From Streptomyces sp. GS7 (GTDB lineage Bacteria; Actinomycetota; Actinomycetes; Streptomycetales; Streptomycetaceae): DNA of 64,000 nucleotides. Position numbers and translations under genes: made by a program. Shown in pieces: positions 32,912 through 41,067 of the stretch (position 1 is its first letter; each line of letters starts with the position of its first letter). The notes beneath the pieces are model-generated. The model was not told where the DNA came from, did no database searches, and saw nothing but the letters and a program-made list of their open reading frames with translations. Location of the stretch: NCBI RefSeq assembly GCF_009834125.1, contig NZ_CP047146.1:4085501-4149500 (forward strand), read 5' to 3'.

Positions 32912-33775
32912 TTACTCGTGCGGCACGATCGCGACGGGGCAGGGGGCGTGGTGGACGGCCGCATGGACGACGTGGCCGATGCGGGGGACCGCGTGGCCGA
33001 TGTGCCGGCGGCCGACGATCAGCAGCTGCGCAGCCGCGGCGCCGTGCAGGAGGGCCGGCGCCGGACTCTCCATCACCACCTGCTCCTCGACCCGCACGTC
33101 CCGGAACTTCTCCTGCCACGGGCGCAGCGCCTCGAACAGTTCCTCGCGTGCGATCCGGGCAGCTTCTTCCGCGGCGGCCCGTTCCACGGCACCGCCCCGG
33201 TCGTAGGCGAACGGCGGCAGGTTCCTGCCGTGCACGGCGCGGAGCGGGACGGCTCGTCGGGCCGCGGTCTCGAAGGCGAAGGCCAGCAGCCCCTCGCTGG
33301 GGGCGTGCAGGCTGACACCGACCGCGACGCTGTTGCCGCCCTCGGTCGCCGGGCCGTCCTGGCGGGCCCGCACCAGGACGACCGGAACCGCGACCCGTGG
33401 CACCAGGTCGAGTCCGGTCTCCCCCAGCGCGAAGCGCGCCGCCGGTCCCAGCCCCCGCGACCCCAGGACCAGCAGATCCGCTTGCCCGGCGGCTTCGACC
33501 AGGGCTTCCAGCGGCTCTTCGCGCACCAGAGCCACGTCCACGGGGAGCCCGGGCTGCGCCGACTCGACCGCGGACCTGGCCTCCTCGATGATCGGGTCCG
33601 GCCAATGCGGCACTTCCGGCGCCCAGGGTGCGCCCCGCGGCCTCGCCGTGAGGGGTTGCCAGGCGGTCAGGAGCCGCAGGCGGGACTGCCGCAACTGCGC
33701 CTCGTGCGCCGCCCACCGCGCGGCCGCCAGGGCCTGGGGCGTACCGTCCACACCGACGGTGATGACGTTCTTCAT
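32912..33775 (-). CDS. Universal stress protein, tandem domains
   Basis: 287 residues. Domain 1 (ITVGVDGTPQA) has the loop GSRGLGPAARFALGE and domain 2 (VAVGVSLHAPS) the loop GRRHIGHAVPRIGH. Neither has the full G-2x-G-9x-G-S/T, so ATP binding is doubtful. It is most like the protein at 8744-9616. Its start overlaps the CBS-BON stop by four bases, so the two are translationally coupled. Confidence 0.9.
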   Translation of the reverse strand: MKNVITVGVDGTPQALAAARWAAHEAQLRQSRLRLLTAWQPLTARPRGAPWAPEVPHWPDPIIEEARSAVESAQPGLPVDVALVREEPLEALVEAAGQADLLVLGSRGLGPAARFALGETGLDLVPRVAVPVVLVRARQDGPATEGGNSVAVGVSLHAPSEGLLAFAFETAARRAVPLRAVHGRNLPPFAYDRGGAVERAAAEEAARIAREELFEALRPWQEKFRDVRVEEQVVMESPAPALLHGAAAAQLLIVGRRHIGHAVPRIGHVVHAAVHHAPCPVAIVPHE

Positions 33776-34479
33776 GAGGACGACCGGCTTTCTGCTGCTC
33801 GTCCTTCGTCTGTCCCGCCAGACGGGCCGCCGCCGGCCGGCTCCGGCTTCAGGTCCTCGGATACCGACACCACGCCGTCAAGGCTCGCGCACATCCGCAC
33901 CAGCACGGGAACGAGCAGCAGGTCGGTGACCGTGCCGTGCAGGGCGACCTGTCCCCGATTGACCTCGGCGGTCATGCCCGCGGCACCCAGGCGTGCAGTG
34001 CGTCCGATGACCTCGCGGGTGATCTCCTCGCGGATCGCGTCGTCCTTGCGCAGGAAGACGCGCAGCAGGTCGCCGCGGCTGACGATGCCCAGCAGGATGT
34101 CCGTCTCGTCGACCACGGGCAGCCGCTTGACCTGCTGTACCTCCATCAGTCGCGCCGCCTCCACCACCGTCCAGTCGGGATGGGCGCACACCGCCGGGGC
34201 CGACATCAGCTCACCGGCGGTGCGGCCCTCCGCCCGCGCCCGCTCCCAGGCCTCCAGGTGCGGCAGCGGGGTCCTGCCGGACAGATCGGACCGGTCGGCG
34301 GCCTTGCGCAGCAGATCGGCCTCCGAGACGACGCCGGCCGGCCTGCCGAGGCTGTCGAGCACCGGTACGGCACTCACCGCGTTGTCGGCGAGGGTCTGCG
34401 CGATCTCCTTGAACGGAGTGTCGAGGCGCACGCTCACGACCTTGCGGGTCATCAGCTCACCTATCGTGCGGTGCTCCAT
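33772..34479 (-). CDS. CBS-pair protein with C-terminal BON domain
   Basis: 235 residues. Two CBS motifs (GELMTRKVVSVRLDTPFKEI to GVVSEADLLRKA; AGELMSAPAVCAHPDWTVVE to LLGIVSRGDLLRVF, given as end points) are followed by a BON domain (about 160-215: EVIGRTARLGAAGMTAEVNRG). BON domains bind lipids or mediate contacts; CBS pairs sense nucleotides. The ATG at 34479 follows AAGGAGCCGGAG. It heads the CBS-BON, USP, XRE-barrel group. Confidence 0.9.
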   Translation of the reverse strand: MEHRTIGELMTRKVVSVRLDTPFKEIAQTLADNAVSAVPVLDSLGRPAGVVSEADLLRKAADRSDLSGRTPLPHLEAWERARAEGRTAGELMSAPAVCAHPDWTVVEAARLMEVQQVKRLPVVDETDILLGIVSRGDLLRVFLRKDDAIREEITREVIGRTARLGAAGMTAEVNRGQVALHGTVTDLLLVPVLVRMCASLDGVVSVSEDLKPEPAGGGPSGGTDEGRAAESRSSS

Positions 34480-34556
34480 CTCCGGCTCCTTCCGCCGCGG
34501 CGGCCGGTGGTGCGGCCACACCTCAAGCGTGGCCGGGGCGGTGCACGTTCCGGCAT

Positions 34557-34631
34557 GAGCCGGTCGGCCCCACCCCCCCAGCCGGCCGTCCCTGGAAAGC
34601 CGACCGGTCCCCGTCCAGGGCTCTATGGCCC
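34557..34631. promoter_or_regulatory. Cluster of three DevR/OsdR-like boxes in a divergent promoter region
   Basis: GAGCCGGTCGGCCC (34557-34570), AAGCCGACCGGTCC (34597-34610) and GGGCTCTATGGCCC (34618-34631). The first is the exact reverse complement of the box at 39614 and lies 78-91 bp before the CBS-BON start. The last lies 102-115 bp before the nitroreductase start. Centres are 40 and 21 bp apart, close to whole helical turns. Confidence 0.6.
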
Positions 34632-34732
34632 CTGATGCCACCGACGGCGCACCGCGACGCTGGAAGGGCAACTGCCGGTTCCCCGTCCGTGGCGTGTCCG
34701 GCCGCGGTCCCGATCCGCCCGGGAGGTCCCCG

Positions 34733-35725
34733 GTGCTCACCCACCCCACCCTCGACGACACTGCCGTAGCGTCGCTGGTGGCCGACGCCACCGCCGCGCC
34801 TTCGATGCACAACGCCCAGCCGTGGCACTTCGACTACTCCCGGGCGTCGCGCACCATGCTTCTCACCGCCGACCTGGATCGCGCGATGCCGCAGGCCGAC
34901 CCCAGCACCCGGGGGCTGCACCTGGGCTGCGGCGCGGCCCTGCTGAACCTGCGCGTCGCCGCCGCGCATGCCGGCCACCGCACGGCAACCACTTTGCTGC
35001 CGGCTCCCCAGACTCCTGGGCTCCTTGCGGCCGTGCGCTTCGACGTACCGCACGAGCCCCTGGACACAGCCCTCTCCGACCTCTGTTCCGCCATCCCCGA
35101 CCGGCACACCAGCCGGTACCCCTTCACCGAACGGCGGATCCCGGAAAGCCTCCGCACTGCCCTCGTCGAGGCCGCGTCCCAGGAAGGGGCCCAGCTGGCG
35201 TTCCTGACCACCCCGCACCGCGAGGCGGTGCTCGACCTCGTCCTGCACGCCGAGGGGTACGACCGCATGGACGACGGCCGGGAAGTCGAACAGCGTCGAT
35301 GGACCCACGACGCCTCCGCTGAATCGCCTGTGGAGGGCATCCCCGAATACGCCTTCGGTCCTGCCAAACGTGGTGGTGCGGCCCCCGTACGGGACTTCGC
35401 CGGCCGGCGCGCGGTTCCCGGCCGTGCCTACGCGGACTTCGAGAAACGGCCGCAACTGGCCTCCCTCAGCACCACCCGCGACGGCCCCGCCGACTGGCTC
35501 CGCGCCGGCCAGGCACTGGAACGGGTCCTGCTCCTCGCCACCTGCCAGGGGCTCGTGAGTTCCTTTGCCACGCAGCCGCTGGAGTGGCCCGACCTGCGCT
35601 GGCTGCTGCGCGAGCCGGTCTCCGGCACCGGCTACGTCCAGATGATCCTCCGCCTGGGATACGGCCCCCAGGGGCCGCACACCCCGCGCCGGCCGGTGGA
35701 GGAGGTCCTGACGATCACGTCGTGA
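34733..35725 (+). CDS. Acg-like nitroreductase-family protein
   Basis: 330 residues from a GTG with GGGAGG upstream. APSMHNAQPWHF near the N-terminus is the FMN-site signature of the nitroreductase fold, and the two-half architecture with DRHTSRYPFTERR in the middle matches the Acg (Rv2032) family of M. tuberculosis, known as a dormancy-regulon product. Acg proteins bind FMN but often lack usual nitroreductase activity, so sequestration of FMN is one suggested role. It diverges from the CBS-BON gene across three regulatory boxes. Confidence 0.88.
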   Translation: MLTHPTLDDTAVASLVADATAAPSMHNAQPWHFDYSRASRTMLLTADLDRAMPQADPSTRGLHLGCGAALLNLRVAAAHAGHRTATTLLPAPQTPGLLAAVRFDVPHEPLDTALSDLCSAIPDRHTSRYPFTERRIPESLRTALVEAASQEGAQLAFLTTPHREAVLDLVLHAEGYDRMDDGREVEQRRWTHDASAESPVEGIPEYAFGPAKRGGAAPVRDFAGRRAVPGRAYADFEKRPQLASLSTTRDGPADWLRAGQALERVLLLATCQGLVSSFATQPLEWPDLRWLLREPVSGTGYVQMILRLGYGPQGPHTPRRPVEEVLTITS

Positions 35726-35775
35726 GGGCCGGTGGTTGGGGGATTCGGCCAGTCGGCTGTAGGGCCCCGCGGGCG

Positions 35776-38115
35776 TCAGGAGGAGAGCGAGAAGTAGCTC
35801 TCCTCCTCCTGGCTGAAATGGAGACGCAGCACGGTGTGAAGCCCGTACAACGACGCCCGGAGATCGTCGAGTTGCTCCGGCAGCAGGTCACCCGTCGCGT
35901 CGGCGAGCGCGAGATGCGTGGCGATGCGCTGGGCGAGGCGTGCGATCTCGGTGTGAGCGCGGCTCATGGTCTCCGTGGCGTCCGGGCCGCCGAACTGCGC
36001 GTTGAGCGCGGGGTAGAGCTGGTGCTCCTCGGCGTACTCGTGCGGGAGCAGCCGCTCGGTGAGCAGCCGGTCGACCTGGTGGACGGCCGCCAGGGCACGC
36101 GGACCGGGGTCGGTGGAGAGCAGGCCGGCCGCCTCACGGATCGCGTCCAAGGTGCCGCGCAGGGACTCGTGTTCGGCGGCGAAGCGATGGATGAGGCGCT
36201 CGGCCGCGGGTTCGAGGGGCGGGCCGCCGGTGCCGCGGGCCGGCAGCACGACGCGGAGCGCGTTGAGGATGACGGCCACGTCGATGGCCTCCTGGAGGAG
36301 CGCACCGGCGGCCGGTGGCAGCAGTCCCAGCAGCGCCGCGACCATCGCCGCCAGCGACATCACCATGCCGCCGGCCGCGCTCTGCACCGCGATCCGACGG
36401 GTGCGCACGGCGATGTCCATCGCGTCGGCGAGCCGGGCGACCCGGTCGGTGGTGAGCACGATGTCGGCGGCCTCTGATGCCGAGGTCGCGCCGCGTGCCC
36501 CCATGGCGACACCGACGTCCGCGGCGGCCAGGGCCGGAGCGTCGTTGACACCGTCGCCGACCATCACGGTGACGGCGCGCCCACACTCCTCCCTCACGGC
36601 CCGGACCTTGTCGGCGGGCAGTTGCCCGGCACGGACGTCGTCCAGCCCCAGGACCGTCCCCACCTGGCGGGCCGGTTCGGGCCGGTCCCCGGTGAGCAGC
36701 AGCAGCCTGGCCAGCCCGGCCGCCCGCAGCCGCCGGACGGTGCGTGGCGCGTCCCGGCGCAGCGGGTCGTGCAGCAGGACGGCACCGGTGAGCGTGCCGT
36801 CGACCGTGACCCAGGCGACCGTGGCCCCGTCGAGGAGAGCGCGGTTGTCCACGGTCCGGGCCCAGCGGGGAAGCTCCGCCGATGCCAGATCGGTCTTCCC
36901 GACGGCGATCCGGCAGCCGTCGACCGTGCCGGTGACACCGCGCCCCGGCTCCTCGGTGACATCGGTGGGCGGGGACAGGACCAGGCCGCGGTCGCGTGCC
37001 TCCCGGGTGATCGCCTCGGCCAGGATGTGCACCGAGACCTGGTCGACCGAGGCGGCCAGCCGCAGGACGTCGGTAGGGGAGGGGCCGCCGAACGCCGTGG
37101 CCACTTCCAGGACCCGGGGCCGTCCCGCGGTGAGCGTGCCGGTCTTGTCGATCACCAGGGTGCGAGCCCGGCCCAGCGATTCCAGTGCCCGGCCGTCCCG
37201 CACGATCACACCCCGCCGGGCCGCTCGCGACATGCCGGAGACGACGGCCACCGGCACCGCCAGCAGCAGCGGGCAGGGCGTTGCCACGACCAGCACGGCC
37301 ACCGCCCGGACGGCCTCACCGCCCACCCCCCAGGCCACGCCCGCCAAGCTCAGCGAGAGCGGCAGAAACCAGGCGGCGTACCGTTCCGCGAGACGCACCG
37401 CAGGCGCCTTCTCCGCACCCGCCTGCCCGGCCAGCCGCACGATCTCCGCGTAGGTGCTGTCCCGCGCGGTCGCGATGGCCGTCACCTCGAAGACCCCGCC
37501 GGCGTTGACCACGCCACTGCGTACACCGTCGCCGGTCCGCCGCTCCACCTGCGCCGACTCACCGGTGAGCACCGACTCGTCCAGGGTCGCGGCGCCGGTC
37601 ACGACTGTTCCGTCGACCGGAACCACCTCACCCGTGCCGACCACGATCACATCGCCGACGGCGACCTCGTCCAGGGCCACGGTGGCGATCTCCCGGCCGC
37701 GTCGGCGCCGTGCCGAGCGCGGGGCGTGCTCCAGCAGGGCACGCAGATCGCGGGAGGCCCGACGGGTAGCCGTGGCCTCCAGCGTCCGTCCGGTCGCCAG
37801 CATCACGGCGACCAGCGCACCGGCCAAGTATTCGCCCACTGCCAGAGTTCCGGCCAGTGCCAGCACCGCGATCAGATCGACGCCCGCCCGCCCCTGCCGC
37901 AGCGCGCGAACGACCCAGACCACGGAGGGGACGACGGCCAGCACCGTTCCGGCCGCCCAGCACGCATCGGCAACGTCCGGCCGGCCGGCCGACCACGCGA
38001 CGCTGCCGCAGACCAGTGCGGCCGTCGTCGCGATCAGCAACACCGTTGCGAGCGGACGCCGATCCTCTGCGGTCCGTGCTGCCTGGTCTCGTCCCCGGCC
38101 TCCGACGTACCGCAC
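35776..38115 (-). CDS. Heavy-metal P-type ATPase with C-terminal hemerythrin domain
   Basis: 779 residues from a GTG preceded by GGAGGG. Actuator TGES is at 184-187, the phosphorylated aspartate at 323 (DKTGTLT), and the hinge GDGVNDAPAL at 520-529. The transmembrane metal site reads ATPCPLLL (CPL at 281-283) instead of the common CPC/CPH, and the P1B HP motif is HI at 363-364. There is no N-terminal metal-binding domain. After the last helix, residues about 638-779 form a hemerythrin-like four-helix domain with His at 649, 692, 698, 721, 760 and 766 and acidic residues near 770, suited to a di-iron or O2/NO-sensing site. The cargo metal is unknown. Confidence 0.9.
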   Translation of the reverse strand: MRYVGGRGRDQAARTAEDRRPLATVLLIATTAALVCGSVAWSAGRPDVADACWAAGTVLAVVPSVVWVVRALRQGRAGVDLIAVLALAGTLAVGEYLAGALVAVMLATGRTLEATATRRASRDLRALLEHAPRSARRRRGREIATVALDEVAVGDVIVVGTGEVVPVDGTVVTGAATLDESVLTGESAQVERRTGDGVRSGVVNAGGVFEVTAIATARDSTYAEIVRLAGQAGAEKAPAVRLAERYAAWFLPLSLSLAGVAWGVGGEAVRAVAVLVVATPCPLLLAVPVAVVSGMSRAARRGVIVRDGRALESLGRARTLVIDKTGTLTAGRPRVLEVATAFGGPSPTDVLRLAASVDQVSVHILAEAITREARDRGLVLSPPTDVTEEPGRGVTGTVDGCRIAVGKTDLASAELPRWARTVDNRALLDGATVAWVTVDGTLTGAVLLHDPLRRDAPRTVRRLRAAGLARLLLLTGDRPEPARQVGTVLGLDDVRAGQLPADKVRAVREECGRAVTVMVGDGVNDAPALAAADVGVAMGARGATSASEAADIVLTTDRVARLADAMDIAVRTRRIAVQSAAGGMVMSLAAMVAALLGLLPPAAGALLQEAIDVAVILNALRVVLPARGTGGPPLEPAAERLIHRFAAEHESLRGTLDAIREAAGLLSTDPGPRALAAVHQVDRLLTERLLPHEYAEEHQLYPALNAQFGGPDATETMSRAHTEIARLAQRIATHLALADATGDLLPEQLDDLRASLYGLHTVLRLHFSQEEESYFSLSS

Positions 38116-38226
38116 GGCAGCCCTCCGGTTCTCCGGGGATCTTGACGGTGCCCCGGGTGCCGAGCTCGTGGACCGGTACCCGGCTCGTATGCCATCCACG
38201 TCACCACGGCGCCCGGTACCGCGCCA

Positions 38227-38240
38227 GTGCCGGACGGTCC
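38227..38240. promoter_or_regulatory. DevR/OsdR-like box upstream of the metal ATPase
   Basis: GTGCCGGACGGTCC, 112-125 bp upstream of the P-type ATPase start. A better copy, GGGCCGTCCGGTCC, lies at 38460-38473 in the same intergenic region. Confidence 0.45.
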
Positions 38241-38595
38241 CTCACCAGGCTGCCCCGGAACTCCGGCTCTGCTGCCAAGCAGGACCGCGCCCGTCTCCTC
38301 AGGGCCAGCGGGTTCTCTCGGCCGCTTCGATCGGTCCGTGGAACTGGGGTGGGCCGTCCCAGGAGACGCCCGCCCCAGCAGCGGAGGACCATTCCGCGTA
38401 CATGCCATCTTCGGCGACGCGGACCATCGCGCCAAGGTCCGGACGGGGACACGAGGAGAGGGCCGTCCGGTCCCTCCCGGCACAGGGCACGGCGGGCGAC
38501 AGCCGACGCACGCCAGTCGCGCAGTGCCCGAGTCATCCGCTTGGTCTGTGGGTGCACCACACCGCGATATGCGGGTAGCAGGACGGCCCGCGCTC
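38241..38595. other. Intergenic region, one box and one doubtful small frame
   Basis: Between the metal ATPase and the next USP, both on the minus strand. It contains the box GGGCCGTCCGGTCC at 38460-38473. A minus-strand frame, 38299-38427, would give a 42-residue peptide beginning MVRVAEDGMYAEW; it has natural-looking composition but no ribosome site or known family. It might be a small protein or a relic. Confidence 0.35.
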
Positions 38596-39483
38596 TCACC
38601 CGCCGCTCGGCTGTACGGGGACGATCGCGATGGTGCACGGCGCCTGGCGGAGCATCGCATGGTTGACGGGCCCGAGTTGGGGGCCGAGCGGGTCCCGACG
38701 TCGGCGGGCGCCGAGCACCAGCAGTTCCGCGTTCGCCGCGGCCCGGAGAAGCGCCGGATGCGCCCGACCTTCGACGATGATGCGGCGTACCGGCACGCCT
38801 GGGTGTCCCGCGACGGACCGTGCCAGGACGTCGTCCAGCCACTGTTCGGCTCGCTGACCACCCTGAGCCCGGTGATCGGCGGAGAGACCGACGCGCGGTG
38901 CGGCGTGTTCCCCGTCGTGGCGCATACGGGCGTGCAGCACGGTGACCCCGCAGCCGCGCAGTGCCGCTTCCATGAACGCGAAATCCGCCGCCTCCGGTGT
39001 CCGCTCCGGCGCTCCGAGTCCGAGCAGTACCCACCTTCCTCTCGTGGGGACTTCACCAGCGCCATCTCGCACTACGACCACCGGGCAGTGGGCACGGGCC
39101 GCGACGGTCACACTCACCGACCCCAGCAGGACCCCGGAGAGGCCGTGCCCCCGGCTGCCGACCACGACCATGGCGGCGCGGTCGCTCTCGTCGACCAGCG
39201 CGTAGACCGGGTCCTCGTCCCGGACCACGGCGGACACGGCTACCTCCGGCTGCCGCAACCGGGCCCGCTCCTCGGCGGAGGCCGCCACGCTCCTGGCCGC
39301 GGCATGTCGCCGCGCCTCCGGATACCGTCCGACGGACGGCGCGGAATCCTCGTACTGCACCCACAACGACGCATGCAGAAGGTGGAGTGGGCAGCCGCGG
39401 AGGGCTGCCTCGTCGGCGGCCCAGTCCACCGCGCGCAGCGCGTCGTCCGAACCGTCGGTGCCGACGACCAGTGGTGCATCCAT
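38596..39483 (-). CDS. Universal stress protein, tandem domains
   Basis: 295 residues from the ATG at 39483 (MDAPLVVGTDGSDD). Domain 1 has a complete ATP loop (GSRGHGLSGVLLGS); domain 2 has a degenerate one (GARRRRDPLGPQLGP). It is the intact relative of the relic at 154-526: both share the MxxPLVVGxDG start and RDEDPVY. It stands head-to-head with a decayed USP at 39704, mirroring the left pair, where the opposite partner is intact. Confidence 0.9.
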   Translation of the reverse strand: MDAPLVVGTDGSDDALRAVDWAADEAALRGCPLHLLHASLWVQYEDSAPSVGRYPEARRHAAARSVAASAEERARLRQPEVAVSAVVRDEDPVYALVDESDRAAMVVVGSRGHGLSGVLLGSVSVTVAARAHCPVVVVRDGAGEVPTRGRWVLLGLGAPERTPEAADFAFMEAALRGCGVTVLHARMRHDGEHAAPRVGLSADHRAQGGQRAEQWLDDVLARSVAGHPGVPVRRIIVEGRAHPALLRAAANAELLVLGARRRRDPLGPQLGPVNHAMLRQAPCTIAIVPVQPSGG

Positions 39484-39594
39484 CCGCCTCACCGCCTCAT
39501 CGGGGTCAACCGGGATCGAGTCCTTTCGAGGCTGCGCGGATCCCGGATACGGCACCCAACGCCTATCGTCGGGCGGCTGCCACGTCCGGTACAG

Positions 39595-39650
39595 AGGCCG
39601 AACGGCTCCGCGGGGGCCGACCGGCTCCGCTGCCGTAGGCCGATGGCCCT
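39595..39650. promoter_or_regulatory. Three tandem DevR/OsdR-like boxes between divergent USP genes
   Basis: AGGCCGAACGGCTC (39595-39608), GGGCCGACCGGCTC (39614-39627) and AGGCCGATGGCCCT (39637-39650). Spacings of 19 and 23 bp between starts are near two helical turns, as for cooperatively bound response-regulator sites. They could serve the USP on either side. Confidence 0.6.
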
Positions 39651-39703
39651 ATGCGTCGTGGTCACCACGAACCGGACGCTGGGGCAAGAACGCAGAGGCG
39701 GTC

Positions 39704-40042
39704 AGGAGCGGACAAACGAGGGAGAAGGGCCGGATCGCCGTCGGCGTCGACGGTTCGGCATCCGCGAGGGCGCCCCCGCGATGGGCGGTACGCCAAGCCG
39801 AGCTGACCGACAGCACCGTACGCGCGGTGAGCGCAGGGGAGTCCCCGCCGTCGTACGGGGCGATCGGCGGGCTTGACGCACCGCAGCGACTCGGCGGCCG
39901 CATGAAGGGGGCGGCGAGCCAGGCCCTCGACCAGCCCGCCAGCGAAGTCGTGCGGCCGGAGCAGGCTGTGAGGGTGCACCCCGCCCTGGCGTACGGCGCG
40001 CCCGTCGCGGGATCGGGAGCCACCTTGTACGACCGTGTGTGA
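39704..40042 (+). pseudogene. Decayed universal stress protein gene (start codon lost, 3' truncated)
   Basis: The frame matches the USP at 777-1229 along most of its length: GRIAVGVDGSAS, WAVRQAELTDSTV, DAPQ and LAYGAPVA align with GRIVVGVDGSES, the same WAVRQAELTDSTV, DAPQ and LAYGTPAA. Where the intact copy has ATGAGCGG this one has AGGAGCGG at 39704, so the start codon is mutated. The frame ends before the ATP-binding loop and terminates at 40042. The two genes are clearly duplicates. Confidence 0.8.
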
Positions 40043-41010
40043 CATGCCTCGCTCTTCGCATGCGGGTCTCTCCCCGCCTCCGGCTCAGGGTTCCCGGAGA
40101 CGGCGAGAAAGACCGCATCGGAGAAGAAAATGCGTAAGCCGGCATTGCTGCGTGTCTTGTGCTTGGCAACTCGTGAGCCGGCGTTGGGATGCCGGGACGG
40201 CCAGGATGCCGCGTCCGTCGCGGAAGCGACCGGCGCCGCACGCTGAGGAGGCTGTGACGCCGCTCCCCGTGTGGGGGAGGCTCATTGCGAAGGCCCCTTC
40301 GAGGCAGGGGCGTTAGCGGGCGCGGACCGGCTGCCGGATGGCGGAGGGCGGGCGTCAGGCGACAGTGGCGGCTGGTCGCTGCTGAGGTGCGGCGGCTGCA
40401 CGGGCCGGGAGCTGTCGGTGGCCTGAGCACGGTGCGGCATCATCGACAACCTCGGTCCCGAGGCCCATTGCCGCGGGCAGCCCGGATATCGGTATCGAGG
40501 GCGCGGGCGGAAGCGAAGGGCGCCTCCCGGCGCCGGCCCCACTGCGGCGGAGCGGTTCGCCATCCGACCGAGGAAGTTGTGTTCGGGGGCGGGTGGGGTG
40601 TGGCGATTGAGGTGGTATGTCGCGGCGGACGTGACGTCGTACTGCGCGGCGCGCGGGGATCGGACGGCTTGTTCCTCGGCGGGTTGAGTCGTGGTGCGGC
40701 TCGGCGGGGGCTTGGAGGTTGTTGCCGGCCAGTCGTTCGAAGCCCACCCGCCGCAGGATGTGGTCGGCGACGCGGTTGTCGTGCGAAGCCGCTGCCACGA
40801 CGCCGTAGCGATCGTGGTGGCTGACGGGAAACGTGTAGTGCCCGCACGGGCCAAGCGGTTTGGGGCGATTCCGCGTCTCGCAGGAGACGGATGTCGTCGA
40901 CCTGAGCCGGGTAGGGCATCCACCGCGGCTGGCTGGTGCCGGGCGGCCGGCGGACAGGATGAGCGGTGCCGGCTCCCCTGTGGCTGCGATGTCTGCCCCG
41001 GGGCGGCGGC
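40043..41010. other. Long intergenic region, no gene supported
   Basis: Nearly 1 kb between the USP relic and the APC permease. Frames exist on both strands (for example 40691-41056 plus and 40355-41080 minus) but have neither recognisable domains nor ribosome sites, and third-position bias is not convincing. A half-like element GGATATCGGTATCG at 40484-40497 recalls the palindromes downstream. Possibly decayed sequence. Confidence 0.4.
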
Positions 41011-41015
41011 CTCCG

Positions 41016-41032
41016 ATATCGTCTTCCGATAT
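41016..41032. promoter_or_regulatory. 17-bp operator-like palindrome before the APC permease
   Basis: ATATCG-N5-CGATAT (with TCTTC in the middle), 36 bp before the permease ATG. The same arms and the same 5-base spacer occur at 42406 before doxX. The two copies point to one repressor or activator controlling both genes. Confidence 0.6.
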
Positions 41033-41067
41033 CGAGAGCCGCAGGACGGTTGCTGAGGGAGCTGGGC

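Noticed and set aside
40484..40497. GGATATCGGTATCG as a third copy of the permease/doxX operator
   Set aside because: The ATATCG half-sites do not have the 5-base spacing of the other two copies and no gene starts nearby.
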